DNA of 64,000 bases from Nymphaea colorata. Its lineage: Eukaryota; Streptophyta; Magnoliopsida; Nymphaeales; Nymphaeaceae. Of the stretch, positions 11,226-22,464 are shown piece by piece (positions within the stretch are counted from its first letter, which is position 1; every line of letters starts with the position of its first letter). The stretch is taken from positions 13,257,858 to 13,321,857 of the forward strand of contig NC_045144.1 of NCBI RefSeq assembly GCF_008831285.2. Direction: 5' to 3'. A model generated the notes under the pieces. That model was not told where the DNA came from. It did no database searches and was given only the letters and a program-made list of their open reading frames with translations. The translations under genes were made by a program, and so were the position numbers.

Positions 11226-11520
11226 ATATTGAAGTACATTTCATCTAGTCCAGCATTTAATGCAAGTGTCTGAATAAGAAGGGTCCTTGCCATGGAAAGC
11301 TCAAAGCACTTGAGAAGAAAGACAAAAGAATGAAGAAAATTATGCTCCTCAACCTATGAAAATCGATAGATAAAAATGCCATAATATCCTTCATTGTATG
11401 AATGTTCTCCTCATTAAGACGTTTATGAAAAACACCATCTTCACCAATCTTCCCAAACACCAGACTTCATCAGCTAGAAATGGTTAATATGCCTTTTGTA
11501 TACAAAAGGAGAATGGAATC
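11226..11520 (-). pseudogene. CBP60-like calmodulin-binding protein, exon fragment
   Basis: Read on the minus strand, the segment gives VYKRH, then FLADEVW, then KIGEDGVFHKRLNEENIHTM followed by KDIMAFLSIDFHRLRSI. CBP60 proteins (plant calmodulin-binding immune regulators such as CBP60g and SARD1) carry the same order: YKKHxPPxLxDEVWRLxKIGKDGxFHKRL, then a VKDFLRLL-like helix and a DPxxLRxIL end. The match is unmistakable but needs two one-base frame changes, one before FLADEVW and one just after it. A second possible exon (11226-11325) after a polypyrimidine-AG site gives ELSMARTLL and LDEMYFNMG, a weak match to the following CBP60 segment. The rest of the gene is not visible; the assembly gap lies 185 bases upstream. 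Confidence 0.65.
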
Positions 11521-11704
11521 TCATGTGAAACACCTTAAAACAAATATATATGTACATATATATATATAAAAGGTGACCCATTAAGAATGAAGTGGTATTA
11601 TGTATGAAATTTTTTTCACAAAGAGCAAATTTTTTGTAACACAACAACTTAAGAAACATCTAGAAACAAGCTTTTCCAATCCACGTAAGTTAAAAAATTC
11701 AATG

Positions 11705-11804
11705 NNNNNNNNNNNNNNNNNNNNNNNNNNNNNNNNNNNNNNNNNNNNNNNNNNNNNNNNNNNNNNNNNNNNNNNNNNNNNNNNNNNNNNNNNNNNNNNN
11801 NNNN
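11705..11804. other. Assembly gap (100 N)
   Basis: Exactly 100 N, the usual placeholder for a gap of unknown size. Translations that run through it are meaningless. Exons of the CBP60-like gene or of the TIR gene could be hidden here. Confidence 1.
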
Positions 11805-12287
11805 AAAAGACATTTTGCGGTTGGCCCAATTAATGGACTGGCCTGTTCCTTGAGCTAAGCTGAGGTGAGTTCGAGTTCCTTGATTCGTTTCATCTGAGCT
11901 CATGCTAGTTGCTAATGGTGGACTTTGAGCTTGATTTGAGTTTGAGACAAAGCCGTATAAAGGCTGAGCAGTCTCAGTTAGACCCCGGGTACCCATGTTT
12001 GGCATTTATACATTCAACACGAAAACCGCCCTTCAGAAAATCACCTTTACAGGAACGGCTGCTTTGCAAAAGGTCTTTTTTTTTTCTATTAGGAGGCAAC
12101 ATACCTCCATCTGAATCGTGCTTAAATTAATCCGGCTTTGATGTTTTTGTTCACACTCGGCAAAAGGGAGAAAAGGGGACCCCGGAACCAGTAAATTTGC
12201 TTTAAAAGATGTTCTTTTGTCATGCTCTTCATGATTTGCATATTTCAGATGTGAAAAGAAAATAAAAAATACGATTTTCAAAACTTA

Positions 12288-12708
12288 TTTTTTTACAAGA
12301 ACGATCTTTTTGTCTAAAAGAAATCAATTTGATGCGATACCCTAAATATTTTCATTATAAAACATGCATGTTTGAAGTACATTATAAATTCAAGCAGTTA
12401 TTTGAAAATCTGAAATGTCAAATGGTAATCTAAAAATAGGAAATTTTTTTTTTTTACAAGAACGACGCAATACCCTAAATATTTTCATTTGTAAAACCTT
12501 TTTTGGCGAAGTACATTATAAATTCAAGCAGTTATTTGAAAATCTGAAATGTCAAATGGTAATCTAAAAATAGGTAAAAAAAATTTTCTACAAGAACGAT
12601 GCAATACCCTAAATGTTTTCATTTATAAACCTTTTTCGGTGAAGTACATTATAAATTCAAGCAGTTATTAGAAAAATCTGAAATGTCAAATGGTAATCTA
12701 AAAATAGG
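12288..12708. repeat. Three-unit tandem repeat, unit about 134-153 bp
   Basis: Three direct units (about 12288-12440, 12441-12574, 12575-12708) each contain acaagaacga, gcaataccctaaat (gcgataccc in the first), gaagtacattataaattcaa, gcagttatt and ctgaaatgtcaaatggtaat in that order. The first unit has about 20 extra bases after its acaagaacga. High identity between units indicates recent duplication. Confidence 0.95.
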
Positions 12709-12859
12709 TAGCCGCTATTTATAAGTTTCCATTCCTATTTATTCAGGATGCATTTGGTAAGTTACAATTGTGATTGGAGAAGTTAGAATGTTGATGTAAA
12801 GCCTAGTTTGTTCATGAAAATATAACTTTCCTTCGAGGAGACACGATTTTGTGTGGATG

Positions 12860-12860
<1 letters not shown>

Positions 12861-12938
<78 letters not shown>
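12861..12938. repeat. (TA)n(GA)n microsatellite
   Basis: TA dinucleotides passing into GA dinucleotides. It lies directly downstream of the TIR exon of the minus-strand gene, probably inside its first intron. Confidence 0.95.
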
Positions 12939-12942
<4 letters not shown>

Positions 12943-12944
12943 CC

Positions 12945-13447
12945 CCTGGGTCTCTGTCTTCAGATCGTATCCAGAAACCTCCCTGCTCTCCTCAGGGCTT
13001 GCCTCCATTCCTTCGTCTTCGCCTTCAACTCTTCATCCTCATCGTGCTTCCTGAACGCAGCTTCGAATGGACCCTTGACATTCCTCACCTCCCGAGGCTC
13101 CACGTCGTAGAAGATGGGGAGCACCAACCTCCCGCACTCCACGATCTTGGCGATCTCCACCAGACACCATTTTGATTCAGCGTAGCCTTGGAGAAGATGG
13201 GTATGAAGATCTCAGAGCCTTGAATGAATCTGAACAGCTCCTCCACCTTTTTGCCCTTATCCAAGCCCTGACTGTCTATGAAGACATTTACGCCTCGCTG
13301 CTTCAGTGCTTCGTAGAGGTGGCCGGAGAAGCCCTTCCGAGTGTCCTCCCCCCTGAAGCTCAGGAACACGTCGAAATCGAACCGGGGACGCTTTGAAGAC
13401 GACGGATTCAGAGGCTGTGGTTCGTCGGCAGTCTTCCTCTTCGTCAT
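12945..13447 (-). pseudogene. TIR domain of a TIR-NLR resistance-type gene, first exon, two frameshifts
   Basis: The start ATG at 13447 is followed by a basic tail and a clear TIR domain: FDVFLSFRGEDTRKGFSGHL, a Val-Phe-Ile-Asp strand, and EIFIPIFSK. Near 13188 the frame breaks: the expected YAESKWCLVEIAKIVECG, which holds the conserved Glu of TIR NADases, is found one frame over. It continues as LVLPIFYDVEPREVRNV and WRQALRRAG. A second one-base shift near 12992 moves the expected SGYDLKTETQG end into another frame. The TIR exon of plant TNL genes usually ends about here, and a GT lies at the right place before the microsatellite. No NB-ARC or LRR motif (P-loop, GLPL, MHD) appears downstream, so this is an isolated, dead TIR exon. 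The frameshifts could also be assembly errors near the gap. Confidence 0.85.
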
Positions 13448-13449
13448 TC

Positions 13450-15440
13450 TCTCCCTCGACCGAATTGCTTCTTTTCAGAAGATTGGTTTTCCTGATATCC
13501 AGTGACCAAGCAATTGCCGTCGACTTTCGACTTTCTTGCTCGTCAACACCTTGAAAGATGAAAAACCATTAGTTTCTCTTCTCTTCTCCAAATTTATTAG
13601 CGGTATCAAAATTCACTGCGGGCTTCGGGCCCTTGATTTTTTGTTATAATTGCACTGACGAATGAGCAGGCACGATCTAATTGGGAGATGTGAAGCTGTA
13701 AGGTAGTTGGTGAGAGATTATTTAAATGAAGAACAATCTTGTTGACCTTTTCACATGCATGAACAGGCAACACATCTGAATTTGATTACCTATTGCATTT
13801 AGGAAACTATTCTTTACGCTGTCGGGAAAGTTTTAATAATGCTCTTTGACCTGATCACCTTGATCCAAAGTCCACTGTTCTGTCTTTGTAGAACTTGAAA
13901 ATGATGCCTACATTAAGATTTTCTTTTACAGGTTAGTTTTATCAGTTCTATAAGTGAATCATTTTGCCAATTTGTAAATTTCAAATTCTTTAATTAATCT
14001 GCAAATAATTAAATAATTCAGAACTCATTAAGAATATGGGTTGGTACTGTTAAAATGCAAATATATTCTACCACTAGTAAAAAATAACATTCTGCCAATT
14101 GATATCACTAACTGAAATTTGGGTTAATGCTCATCATAAGAGGACTAAGAACCCCTAACTTTAGGCAAGTTTGAAGTTTATTAGTCGAACCTCTTAAATT
14201 TCTGCATATATGTGAATATTTGTCCATAATAGTTAGTTTTTCTGAGATCTAAATTACCTAGGCGAACTATTTCTGTTTGTTAGTGCGAGAAAAGTTATCT
14301 AACTGGAGTCCAGAAGCATCGTCGTAGTTGGTTATGGTTTTGTTCATTTATTAGGGGCAAAACTATCATTTTTCTGACTCAATAATTAATTCAACAAAAA
14401 TAGTCTTATGGATGTTTTGGATTAACTCTGAAAACTTCAGTAGGTTGCTACGATATTGGAAAATTCATGCATGTTTCATGTCTATCACCAAATCTTTCGG
14501 CCCAATTTAAAAATTCCCTTGAAAACAAAAGCTTGTATAGATTTGCCCAAGCTTGACCAGCCTATGTCACAACACATATCCGTACTGGAGCAAACACAAT
14601 AGGTATTGGCAGATTCAATTAGAAGTTATGCAAATTAATTTTAACGCCCAATTCAAACAAAATTCTACCCACTGCACTAGTTACGTTATGAGAAATAAGC
14701 TTAAATAACGCTACTGCATTTCATCTACTGATCTGGATTGAAGATGACAAAGGTGATCTCATGATCAATAAGTAGATGATAAATTGACAATTAAATGGAT
14801 TTAGATTATCTTTCAAATATTTGAAACCAAAAGATCATTTTACTTTTAATTTAAAAGGGCGTTTAGATGGCACCTTTTCAGTACTTGGTGATGAGAAAAT
14901 CAGGTAATGTGAGACCCTAGTTTAATTTTTGACCAGTTTTTAGAAGCCAGTTTGTGTGTATGGACGAAAAGAAATGGGTTTTTGAAGTGCCTCTAGGAAT
15001 CAGTGTCAGCTCAATATTGCATGGTTGCAATCACACATTGACAAATTACACTGCATCATAAATCCGTAATTGGTAACGGAAAAGGTTGCACTACAAAAAA
15101 AGCGTATTCATGGACGCGTGGAAAGCCTCCACTTCAGTTAACTTGTTTCTTCTTGCTCTTTCTTAGGGAAACCTGAGTCTTAAACTATAGGAAAATAGAA
15201 CAAATAAGTAAATTTGAATAAAAGATTTATGATAATGAAAGAAAGTCCCACTCCCCAACAATGTATAAAACTTTATTGGAGATAAACACATTCCAGAATC
15301 GATATAAATCAAAACAAGGTTAACCTTGCCAGCAAATTACAATAAACAATCACATAGGCACAAAGAAACTGGATATATATGCTCTTATCAGCCATCAAGA
15401 CAAACATTGTCATTTATTTGCTACGGTTTGCTCCACTAAC
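13450..15440. other. Intergenic DNA, no gene seen
   Basis: The first 200 bases would be the promoter side of the TIR exon. The remainder is AT-rich without coding signs or clear repeats. Confidence 0.45.
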
Positions 15441-15443
15441 TGG

Positions 15444-15620
15444 CTAAAATGGTTGGCAACAACCAGTGCTATATGTGAATGGCATGGTGTATGAACCATA
15501 GAAACTTAATAGGGCAATGACTTGATCGATCACAGTTTGTGAGTTGAAATTGCAGACAGTTGACCCAGTACTGCCAGATGAATTCATATCCAACACCCAT
15601 TCATGCCATGCATATCGAGA
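15444..15620 (-). CDS. Unidentified short open frame, possible terminal exon
   Basis: On the minus strand a 58-codon open stretch reads WHEWVLDMNSSGSTGSTVCN, then QTVIDQVIALLSF, and ends STGCCQPF before TAG at 15446-15444. It has three Cys, Ser/Thr-rich turns and normal composition in an AT-rich setting, so it might be the last exon of a secreted or cell-wall protein. No start codon, no partner exon and no family were recognised. It may be chance. Confidence 0.2.
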   Translation of the reverse strand, partial: SRYAWHEWVLDMNSSGSTGSTVCNFNSQTVIDQVIALLSFYGSYTMPFTYSTGCCQPF

Positions 15621-16126
15621 TCAGCGCCTACCCAGTACCCACAGGAGAAGAGGTAACAAAGGCATAGGTTCGATTGAAAGGAGATCGTAATCAGTTCTAA
15701 AGTGTGTGGCAACAAACTCTTTCAATTCCACGAGCAGACACTTTTCTAAAGAGTCTTCCTTTCTATCGGCGTGCTTGCTCTTTTGAAAGTGTTGTGAAAC
15801 ATTGGATGGGAAACGAAACAGGATGTATGAGACTTTTTGCACGTACAACCATCAAACCTACGCTAGCCATGAATCTAGGAGCTTGGGGATTTCTAGGTCG
15901 ATGTTGTAGTACCAAAAATTCTTTATAATTTTTAAAATTTGTGAAATTTTAGGTTAATACTCATATTTTAGTTCATTCAGGTTCTCTTCTTAGCGTGCCT
16001 ATGGATCGCACAACTATTTTACTATTTATTCTGTTCCTTTAGCATGTAGGTGGGAATTTTCTTTTAATATAATTTGATTTTGTGGACAAAATAAGTGATT
16101 TTGTTGTTAAATTAAATTTAGATTCC

Positions 16127-16130
<4 letters not shown>

Positions 16131-16200
<70 letters not shown>
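16131..16200. repeat. (AT)n microsatellite
   Basis: About 35 AT dinucleotides, 80 bases left of the hAT element's target duplication. Confidence 0.95.
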
Positions 16201-16202
<2 letters not shown>

Positions 16203-16561
16203 CTCCTTCCATTATGATGCCATCAAATGTCACTTGTTAAAACGATCCAAATCCATCCGTGATAAGATGCTGTGGAAACGGTGGAACCTATGTCACCTAG
16301 GTGTGGGTACAGGTGCTGGTACGGTTACGGGAAAATGGGTATGGGTACGGCGTTTTTGCAAATCTTGATATGGCGGTACGGTGATAATATTATTTTTTTA
16401 ATGAAAAAACTGAAAATTTTGAGAAAAACAAGTGATATGATCACACCATTAAGATAATGTTCCTTTCATAGTTTCTATTATAATCTCATAATGAAAACAT
16501 AAAATGTTCCTCTCATAGTTCCTACATATAATCTCATGAAAAAAAAAACATGAATAAACTG

Positions 16562-18640
16562 AGATCATTCTTTCGATTCTTCTTCCTCTTCCATGTCCAC
16601 CTCCACAACGTCCTCCTTATCCACCTCTACCTCTTGTAGTGTACATGGTTCATTTAACCCCAAATTAAGATGGTTTAGATCCTTGTCTCCTTCGAAGTTA
16701 AATTCCTCACCATTCACATCCCAATTTTTACTGCTTCCTTCCTTATAAAAAGATAAGAATTAAGAATATAATTATCAAGTAATCAACAACATAGATACAA
16801 AAAATTTACAAGACAAAACTGTTGATTTACTTGTATTCGTTACTGTTTCGTAAAAGTAACCAAAGGTTAGAATGCATATAAACTAAATTTTTTGCATGCT
16901 TGCTTGTAAGTTTGTTTCTCTTAATGTTGTGAATATGTGAATAAGTGCTCTAATTCCTTTCAAAGCATGAAGATGTAGCCGGCTGAACTAACAACCTCAA
17001 AGCAAGGTATTGAAGTGTGGGATAAGCATGTCCATGTTTGACCACCAAGGAATAGGTAGATATGTGTCTCTATCTACCATTGCAGCCATAATTTCATTTC
17101 CTATAGAAAAGCTTGTAAACTCATTATGAGCTCGTTCATTTTGATATGAATCTGTAAAAATTTTATTAAGACATGTCAACCTATGTATTTAATAAAAAAA
17201 AATCTGAATCTTCAAGTGCAAAGTCCTCCTTCTCATGATTGAAAATGACACCCGTAATTTGCAAATCATATTGTCTCATATCTCATAAACTCAATGAAGC
17301 ATTGACTTATCACAATCAAGAGCCCTTAACATCTCCCAAATAGGCTCTGTGAATGCAAGAAAATAAGAGATTTTATCTCAAAATGCATCACCAACAAGCA
17401 ATCGTTTGATGGTTTGAGCTTTGTCATCATCAACAGCACGATAGAAGTTCCAATCATCATCTGCCACCATATTGATTAATGCACTTTTAACCTTCTTGAT
17501 TCTCTTCATCATAACAATGATAGAAGCAAAACGTGTGTCTGCAACTCTTAACAACTTCAAATCAGTATATCTATTATAAATGGAAAGTGCATGTTGATGA
17601 TTAATTATGAAGTTTCTAATGTTTTTAACGTCTCTCTCGAAGTCTTCAATCCACAAACACAATTCATAAGCATGAAGATCTTGTTCTTTACTTGGTGGAT
17701 TGCATATACTTTTCAATGCCAAATTTAAACTACGGACTGCACAAGGTGTCCAAAAAATGTGAGGATATTCATGTTCCACTAGAAGACGACAGCTCTACAT
17801 GCAGGTGCATTATAATTATCTGGACAACCTTATCATTTCCAACTTATTCAATCAACTATACAAATAACCCTTTCAAACATTCAGCATTTTTAAATTCACC
17901 GAATGCATCTATTGCTTTTACAAAGATTGGTCCATTACCTGAAGTTGTAATAAAGTTAATAAGTGGGTGTCTTTTAATATCTGTCCAGCCATCAGATACA
18001 ATTGGAACTCCATGTCGTTCCCATGTCAACTTTTGATATTACAACAATTTATCTATTCAACTCTTCTCTTGTTGTAGGATGATTCTTTGAAGCTTTTCAG
18101 AGCCTAGTGTAACATATCCATACAAGTTGCTATTTGCCAAAGATGAAACTAGATCCTTCCAATATAAATTTGTAGCTGCATTAAATGGTATGCAACTAGA
18201 AAAGAAGAATGTTCCAACCTTTCTATCTAATTCCTACCTTTTTTGTGAAGTAAATGTTGTTTAATTTTTTTTTGAGATGTGCCCACCTTTCTTTTTTTCT
18301 ACCCTTTGGACACATCATTGTATAATAGTATTGATGGAATGTTAATAAAACCAGATGATTTAGCAGTTTTCTTCATAACATAGTGTTCTTGCTCCTTATT
18401 AAACTCATTCACAGTATCAAGTTTGATCTTTTTACACAATTGAATACCATTCGTGTTGATGCGTAGTAGATGTGCTTTAACTCTTGTATATGTCCCATAG
18501 AACTCCTTTCTACAAAAAGAACATTCAAAGATAACTCTTGTATATGTCCCACAGAACTCCTTTCTACAAAAAGAACATTCAAAGATTACATTCCCACCAC
18601 CTCCAAGAGTTGTTCCTTTCTTTTTCACATAACCCCATAA
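16562..18640 (-). pseudogene. hAT transposase (BED finger, DUF659, hAT C-terminal dimerisation), dead
   Basis: Segments in order on the minus strand: a BED-type zinc finger (FECSFCRKEF, 18628-18440) that has been partly duplicated in tandem; the DUF659 RNase H-like part (WERHGVPIVSDGWTDIKRHP, about 18030-17880); the middle part with HIFWTPCAVRSLNLALK and TRFASIIVMMKR (17779-17378); the hATC dimerisation part with DRDTYLPIPWWSN (about 17060) and SSCFERN-stop-STYSHIHN (about 16950); and an acidic C-terminal tail ending near 16562. Stops and frame changes occur throughout; in ERNW and YEMWD the Trp codon has become a stop. A complete hAT transposase of this group has about 650-750 residues. It cannot be active. 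Confidence 0.9.
18495..18590 (-). repeat. 57-bp internal tandem duplication in the BED zinc finger
   Basis: The segment encoding VIFECSFCRKEFYGTYTR is present twice in a row and in frame, with one changed residue (Cys for Tyr). The two DNA copies share almost every base (actcctttctacaaaaagaa in both). The CxxC half of the finger is therefore doubled, while its His half is single. Confidence 0.9.
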
Positions 18641-19760
18641 TGGTTGGTCCTCTTGTGACTATGATGAAGCTCCCGATGCACAACTTGAACTTGTAGGCAT
18701 AGAAGTAGTTCCCTTCCATTTACTTGAGGCAGCCATACTATAATAATAAAGATAATAAAACAAGCAAGTAACTTAAATATACTCGAAAAACATAAAATAA
18801 CATATAACAAGTTAACTACAATCGTAAGCTGCATTGTGCATAACTTATATCCCACAGCATGGACTGACATAGGAAATCAGTCTTGGCATTGGTGCTTTCT
18901 AATCAGTGCCAAGCTATAATTATATATCAAAGAGAAACCGCAAGAAGATACCCACTGCATTGTTAATCCAAGGAAAAACAACAACACTTGACGCAATATA
19001 ACCAATTTCAATGTCATGAGAAATCACAAATCAGAAATGTATAAAGACACGACTTCGAATCATCTTTATATTCATTTTATGATGGAAAGGAAGACTGAAC
19101 ACTAATAACAGATATTCCCTTGTTCACCGTGGAGAAATGTAACACAAGTTTCTCTGTGTGAATATAATAGAGAGGAAAGAAACTAACATTAAAATAGTAT
19201 CATAAACCTTTGATGAGAAGCATGAAGAGCGAGCAGGAATAGAAAATCAGACCCCATTACACATGCACAAGCCATCAAACCCCAAAAAAATTGGGGGAAC
19301 CCTAAAAACAGCCAAAATAGTACAGAAATTTTGCATATTAGGCAGCCATTAGATGTACCAAACCTATCGTCGATGAATCGCCGGCCATTGCCAATCACTA
19401 GCCGCTGCCCAAGCTCCCGCCGGACGTCTGTCGGCAGCTGCCCAAACTGTCAAACCCCCAACAGTAGTAGCAACCTTAAAAACTACATAATAAAGAAATC
19501 ATCTATCACCAGTCACCGCCCGTCGCCGGTCACCATCCATCGCCATCCGCCACCACTGCCCAAATTTGCTACAAACACTCGTTGCTGAAGGAACAAACAA
19601 AATTGAGATGGAGAAGGAAGGCGTCGGGTTTTTTTTAGGTTGTGATATGGTTTGGATCTGGTTCCAACCCGAAACCAAAACCAAACATACCGGCGTACCG
19701 ACGTGTACCGGTATGGGTATGCTGGCCATTTGGGTGTACCATGGTGGCATAGGGTGGAAC

Positions 19761-20589
19761 CTGCTTAGCTTCCACATTTAGACACAAGGTGGAGCATAAG
19801 ATCTATGCTGTGAAGGTTATGATCGCTACTCCATATTGGATGTCAACATGGTAGCTAGCCAGAAATTCATAGTAAAAGTGGATCAATCGAAGGGATGATA
19901 AATGTGGGGAAAATAGCTAGTCACTTCTTTGATCAACATCTGAGTGGCTGCATGCATGCATGCGTGTTTAAATAAGGTTTTGCAATTTGAGAAGCCTGGG
20001 GGAGTGGGAGTTATGCTAGATATAGATCCTAGATGTAGGGAGAAGGTGCTCCTGCCATTGAATTTGATGGCTATTATCTCTCCTTTTTGAACTTCCATTT
20101 GATGGAAGGACATTTACACATTAGTGGCTCCCTTAGGAGTAACTTTTAGAATTCTCTGTTGTAAATGTGGTCATGATCAGGTTTTAGGGTTATAAAGTTG
20201 TCATATGTTCTAATTTCATGTCCTTTTTTTTTCCTTTTCCTTCATAGTCTGTTTTGCTTTTCAGGTTTTGAAGTTCATATTGAAATTCTTCCTGCAGTTA
20301 GTATGATGCATCAAGAGGTGTTATCGTATAGAAGGTACTATTATAGATAGATGACCTTATTTTTCAGATTTCTGTCTTACAAACTGATTTAGACACAGAT
20401 GAGGTATACTTACATCTGCCACTGATCCTAAAGCTAAGGTAAGAATATCCTTTTCTGAAAGTTGGATGAGAAATAACTAAGTTCACTGGGTGCTTCTATT
20501 TTATTTACTACTATTTCTTGGTCCTCTATTTTCTTATCTGTAGAATAACTCAACTATCTCAAAGTGGTGCTTACTATATGTTTCTTGGC
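19761..20589. other. Intergenic DNA, no gene seen
   Basis: No protein motif on either strand. Several T-rich stretches and an acceptor-like ttgcttttcag at about 20255 occur without supporting exons. Confidence 0.4.
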
Positions 20590-21440
20590 TTTGATGCATC
20601 ACAAAACTTGTCATAGTTTTATTTCCTCATTGTCATGAAGAACTGTTGTTGATATCGAATGCCAGATGAACTATTCTGGACATCTAATGTCAGTTTTTAG
20701 CTCTCAAATAGAGGAATCCTTCTATCGGTCTGAGGTCTGACTGTTCCTACCACCTTTGATAGGGTAATCGGTTAAGATTTCTCAAGTTTGACTAGTCATT
20801 TCTACTATATACTTGTGCATGGAATGGATTTAATTTTGAAGTTTGTTTTGAACTTGGTTTGAAAATTGAAAATTGGAGTTTGTTTGGTCTTCATCAGAAA
20901 TTCTCTTTGAATTTCATTAATTTTGGAAATTTAAAATTTGCTTTTGAATTGGGACCATTAATTCCGAGATTTGAGATGGGATTATGGGTGAAATTGGAGA
21001 TAGAATTTTGAAAGTTGATTTATGGCTGAAATTGGAGATAGAATTTTGAAAGTTGATTTATGGCTGAAATTGGAGATAGAATTTTGAAAGTTGATCCCAA
21101 GATTGGAACTTTAAAATTGGAAATATACCTTGGATATTGAGAATTTGGGCTAGGAATGGCTGAAGTTTTGGAGTTGAAGTTTAGTCAATTTTAGAATTTA
21201 CTTGATTCTGGAAATTTGAAAATAGCTTGGGATTTGAGACTTGACCTGATTTTGAAAATCTTGGCAACTTGAAAATTCAAGGAAGTTGATTTTGCTCGAT
21301 TCGGTTTTGGGAGTTTGGGTTTGAAAATAGTCAAAATTCAGTTTTGGTCATAGGTGCTTTTTTCGTTTTGAGGACATAGTTAATCTTGGAAAATTGAAAT
21401 GTGCTCTAACGCATCGTGAATCTTTTCAAGCCATTCTTGG
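20590..21440 (-). mobile_element. Possible remnant of the 3' LTR side of the Tat-type gypsy element
   Basis: Bases 20725-20785 (tcggtctgaggtctgactgt, then cacctttgatagggtaatcgg) resemble 28150-28210 inside the 5' LTR (tcggtatgatatcttactgt, then cctttatcaggggtaatt). The offset from the LTR edge would place the outer end near 20590. The rest does not match, so this copy is either heavily rearranged or the match is limited. A 38-bp tandem repeat lies inside. Confidence 0.35.
20986..21095. repeat. 38-bp tandem repeat, three units
   Basis: Three direct units of gaaattggagatagaatttt, then gaaagttgatttatggct. They are almost identical; the last ends early at gttgat. Confidence 0.95.
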
Positions 21441-21454
21441 TCAGACTCAACCAT

Positions 21455-21935
21455 TCATACTAAGATTCTGAACGAGATCTTGTTTGTGGCTTCTACTTGG
21501 CCATTGCTTTGCAGATAGTAGGGTGCTGAAAAATGATGTTTGATGCTAAATTTTAAACAGAAAGTCTGCATGCATTCATTATTTAAGTATGTTTCATTAT
21601 CCGAGATAATATCATGAGGTACTCTAAATCTGCATAGAATGTTCTTATGAATGAAAACCACTACATGTCTAGCTTCGACTGTTCTAAGAGTTACAACTTC
21701 TACGCACCAGGTGAAGTATTCTGTGTCTACAAGGAAGTACTCATGACTACTAAAGGCAGATGGATTGATTGGCCCAGCAACTTCAAATGCCCACATTGAA
21801 AAGGGCTATGGTGAGACTACAAAGTGCAAATATGCAGGCGCATGAATGGAGTCTGCATGAATTGGGCATTTGAAGCACTTTTGACATATTTGTCACAATC
21901 TTGCTGCATGGTCGGCCAATAATAAACGGTTTTAA
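21455..21935 (-). pseudogene. Tat-type gypsy integrase: zinc-finger CC half and catalytic core
   Basis: The minus strand carries the second half of the HHCC finger (KCFKCPIHADSIHA, about 21885-21840), then SP-stop-PFSMWAFEVAGPINPSAF, where the stop replaces the conserved Trp of SPWPFSMWG. The core follows with DTEYFTWCVEV (first Asp region), a DNETYLNN segment (second Asp, usual form DNGTNLNN), and SNGQVEATNK, which holds the catalytic Glu. This is the integrase of plant Ty3/gypsy elements. It ends at 21455 without a visible C-terminal domain. Confidence 0.85.
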
Positions 21936-22150
21936 TTAACTATTTGGAAGCCTGAGTGGCCACCACAGATTCTTTCATGGGCTTCCTTAATTGCCGCTTG
22001 TGCCTCATCTTTATTTAAGCATCTAGAATATTCTGCACTAAAACTTTTTCTGTATAAAATTTTGGCGAGTGTAAAATATCGACCAGACATTCTTAGAATT
22101 TCTCTTTGCTCTTTTTTGGACATGTTTAAAGGGAAGTTTTCAATTTTCAT
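21932..22150 (-). pseudogene. Gypsy integrase N-terminal zinc-binding segment
   Basis: The minus frame ends EAQAAIKEAHERICGGHSG, matching the His-His half of the integrase HHCC finger (usual form EVHEGxCGxHxG). The preceding stretch with YFTLAKILYRKSF matches the usual linker after RNase H (F..xGxLYRRS). A frame change joins it to the CC half directly downstream. Confidence 0.8.
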
Positions 22151-22464
22151 GTAGTTCTTTATATTTTTATACCATAGTGCTTCCTGTGAGTCAACCTGGT
22201 TGACTAGTTCTGTCCTTTCATAGGCTGGTTAAGTCAGTCTTCTAACTTCAAAGTCTCAACACAACTCAAATCTTTTGAAGGTAATAATAGAGCCTAGGCT
22301 TGCTAGACCATCTACAAACTGATTGAACTTCCTTTTGATATGGAGAAGCTAAAATTCGTTAAACTGTTTGACCAATGCTTTTGTCATCTCTTGATATGAC
22401 ATGGGTTTGGATTTTTTTATTTTCCATTCTTCATTGACTTGATTTGCTGTACAAGGGAGCCTTC

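Larger units (their letters stand above)
16288..19752 (-). mobile_element. hAT DNA transposon, complete element with defined ends
   Basis: The element is 3465 bp. It starts ctatgtcacc (16288-16297) and ends ggtggcatag (19743-19752), whose reverse complement is ctatgccacc, so the terminal inverted repeats are CTATGYCACC. It is flanked on both sides by the same eight bases, GGTGGAAC (16280-16287 and 19753-19760), the 8-bp duplication expected of hAT transposition. Subterminal regions on both sides carry clusters of ggtacgg/ccgtacc-like motifs, as is common for transposase binding in hATs. The interior holds a dead transposase on the minus strand. This gives an exact annotation from sequence alone. 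Confidence 0.9.

Noticed and set aside
11581-12005. Open frames running through the N gap
   Set aside because: Their middle is undefined sequence, so their length is an artefact.
12000-12850. NB-ARC or LRR exons following the TIR exon
   Set aside because: I looked for P-loop, kinase-2, GLPL and MHD motifs and leucine-rich repeats on the minus strand and found only tandem repeats.
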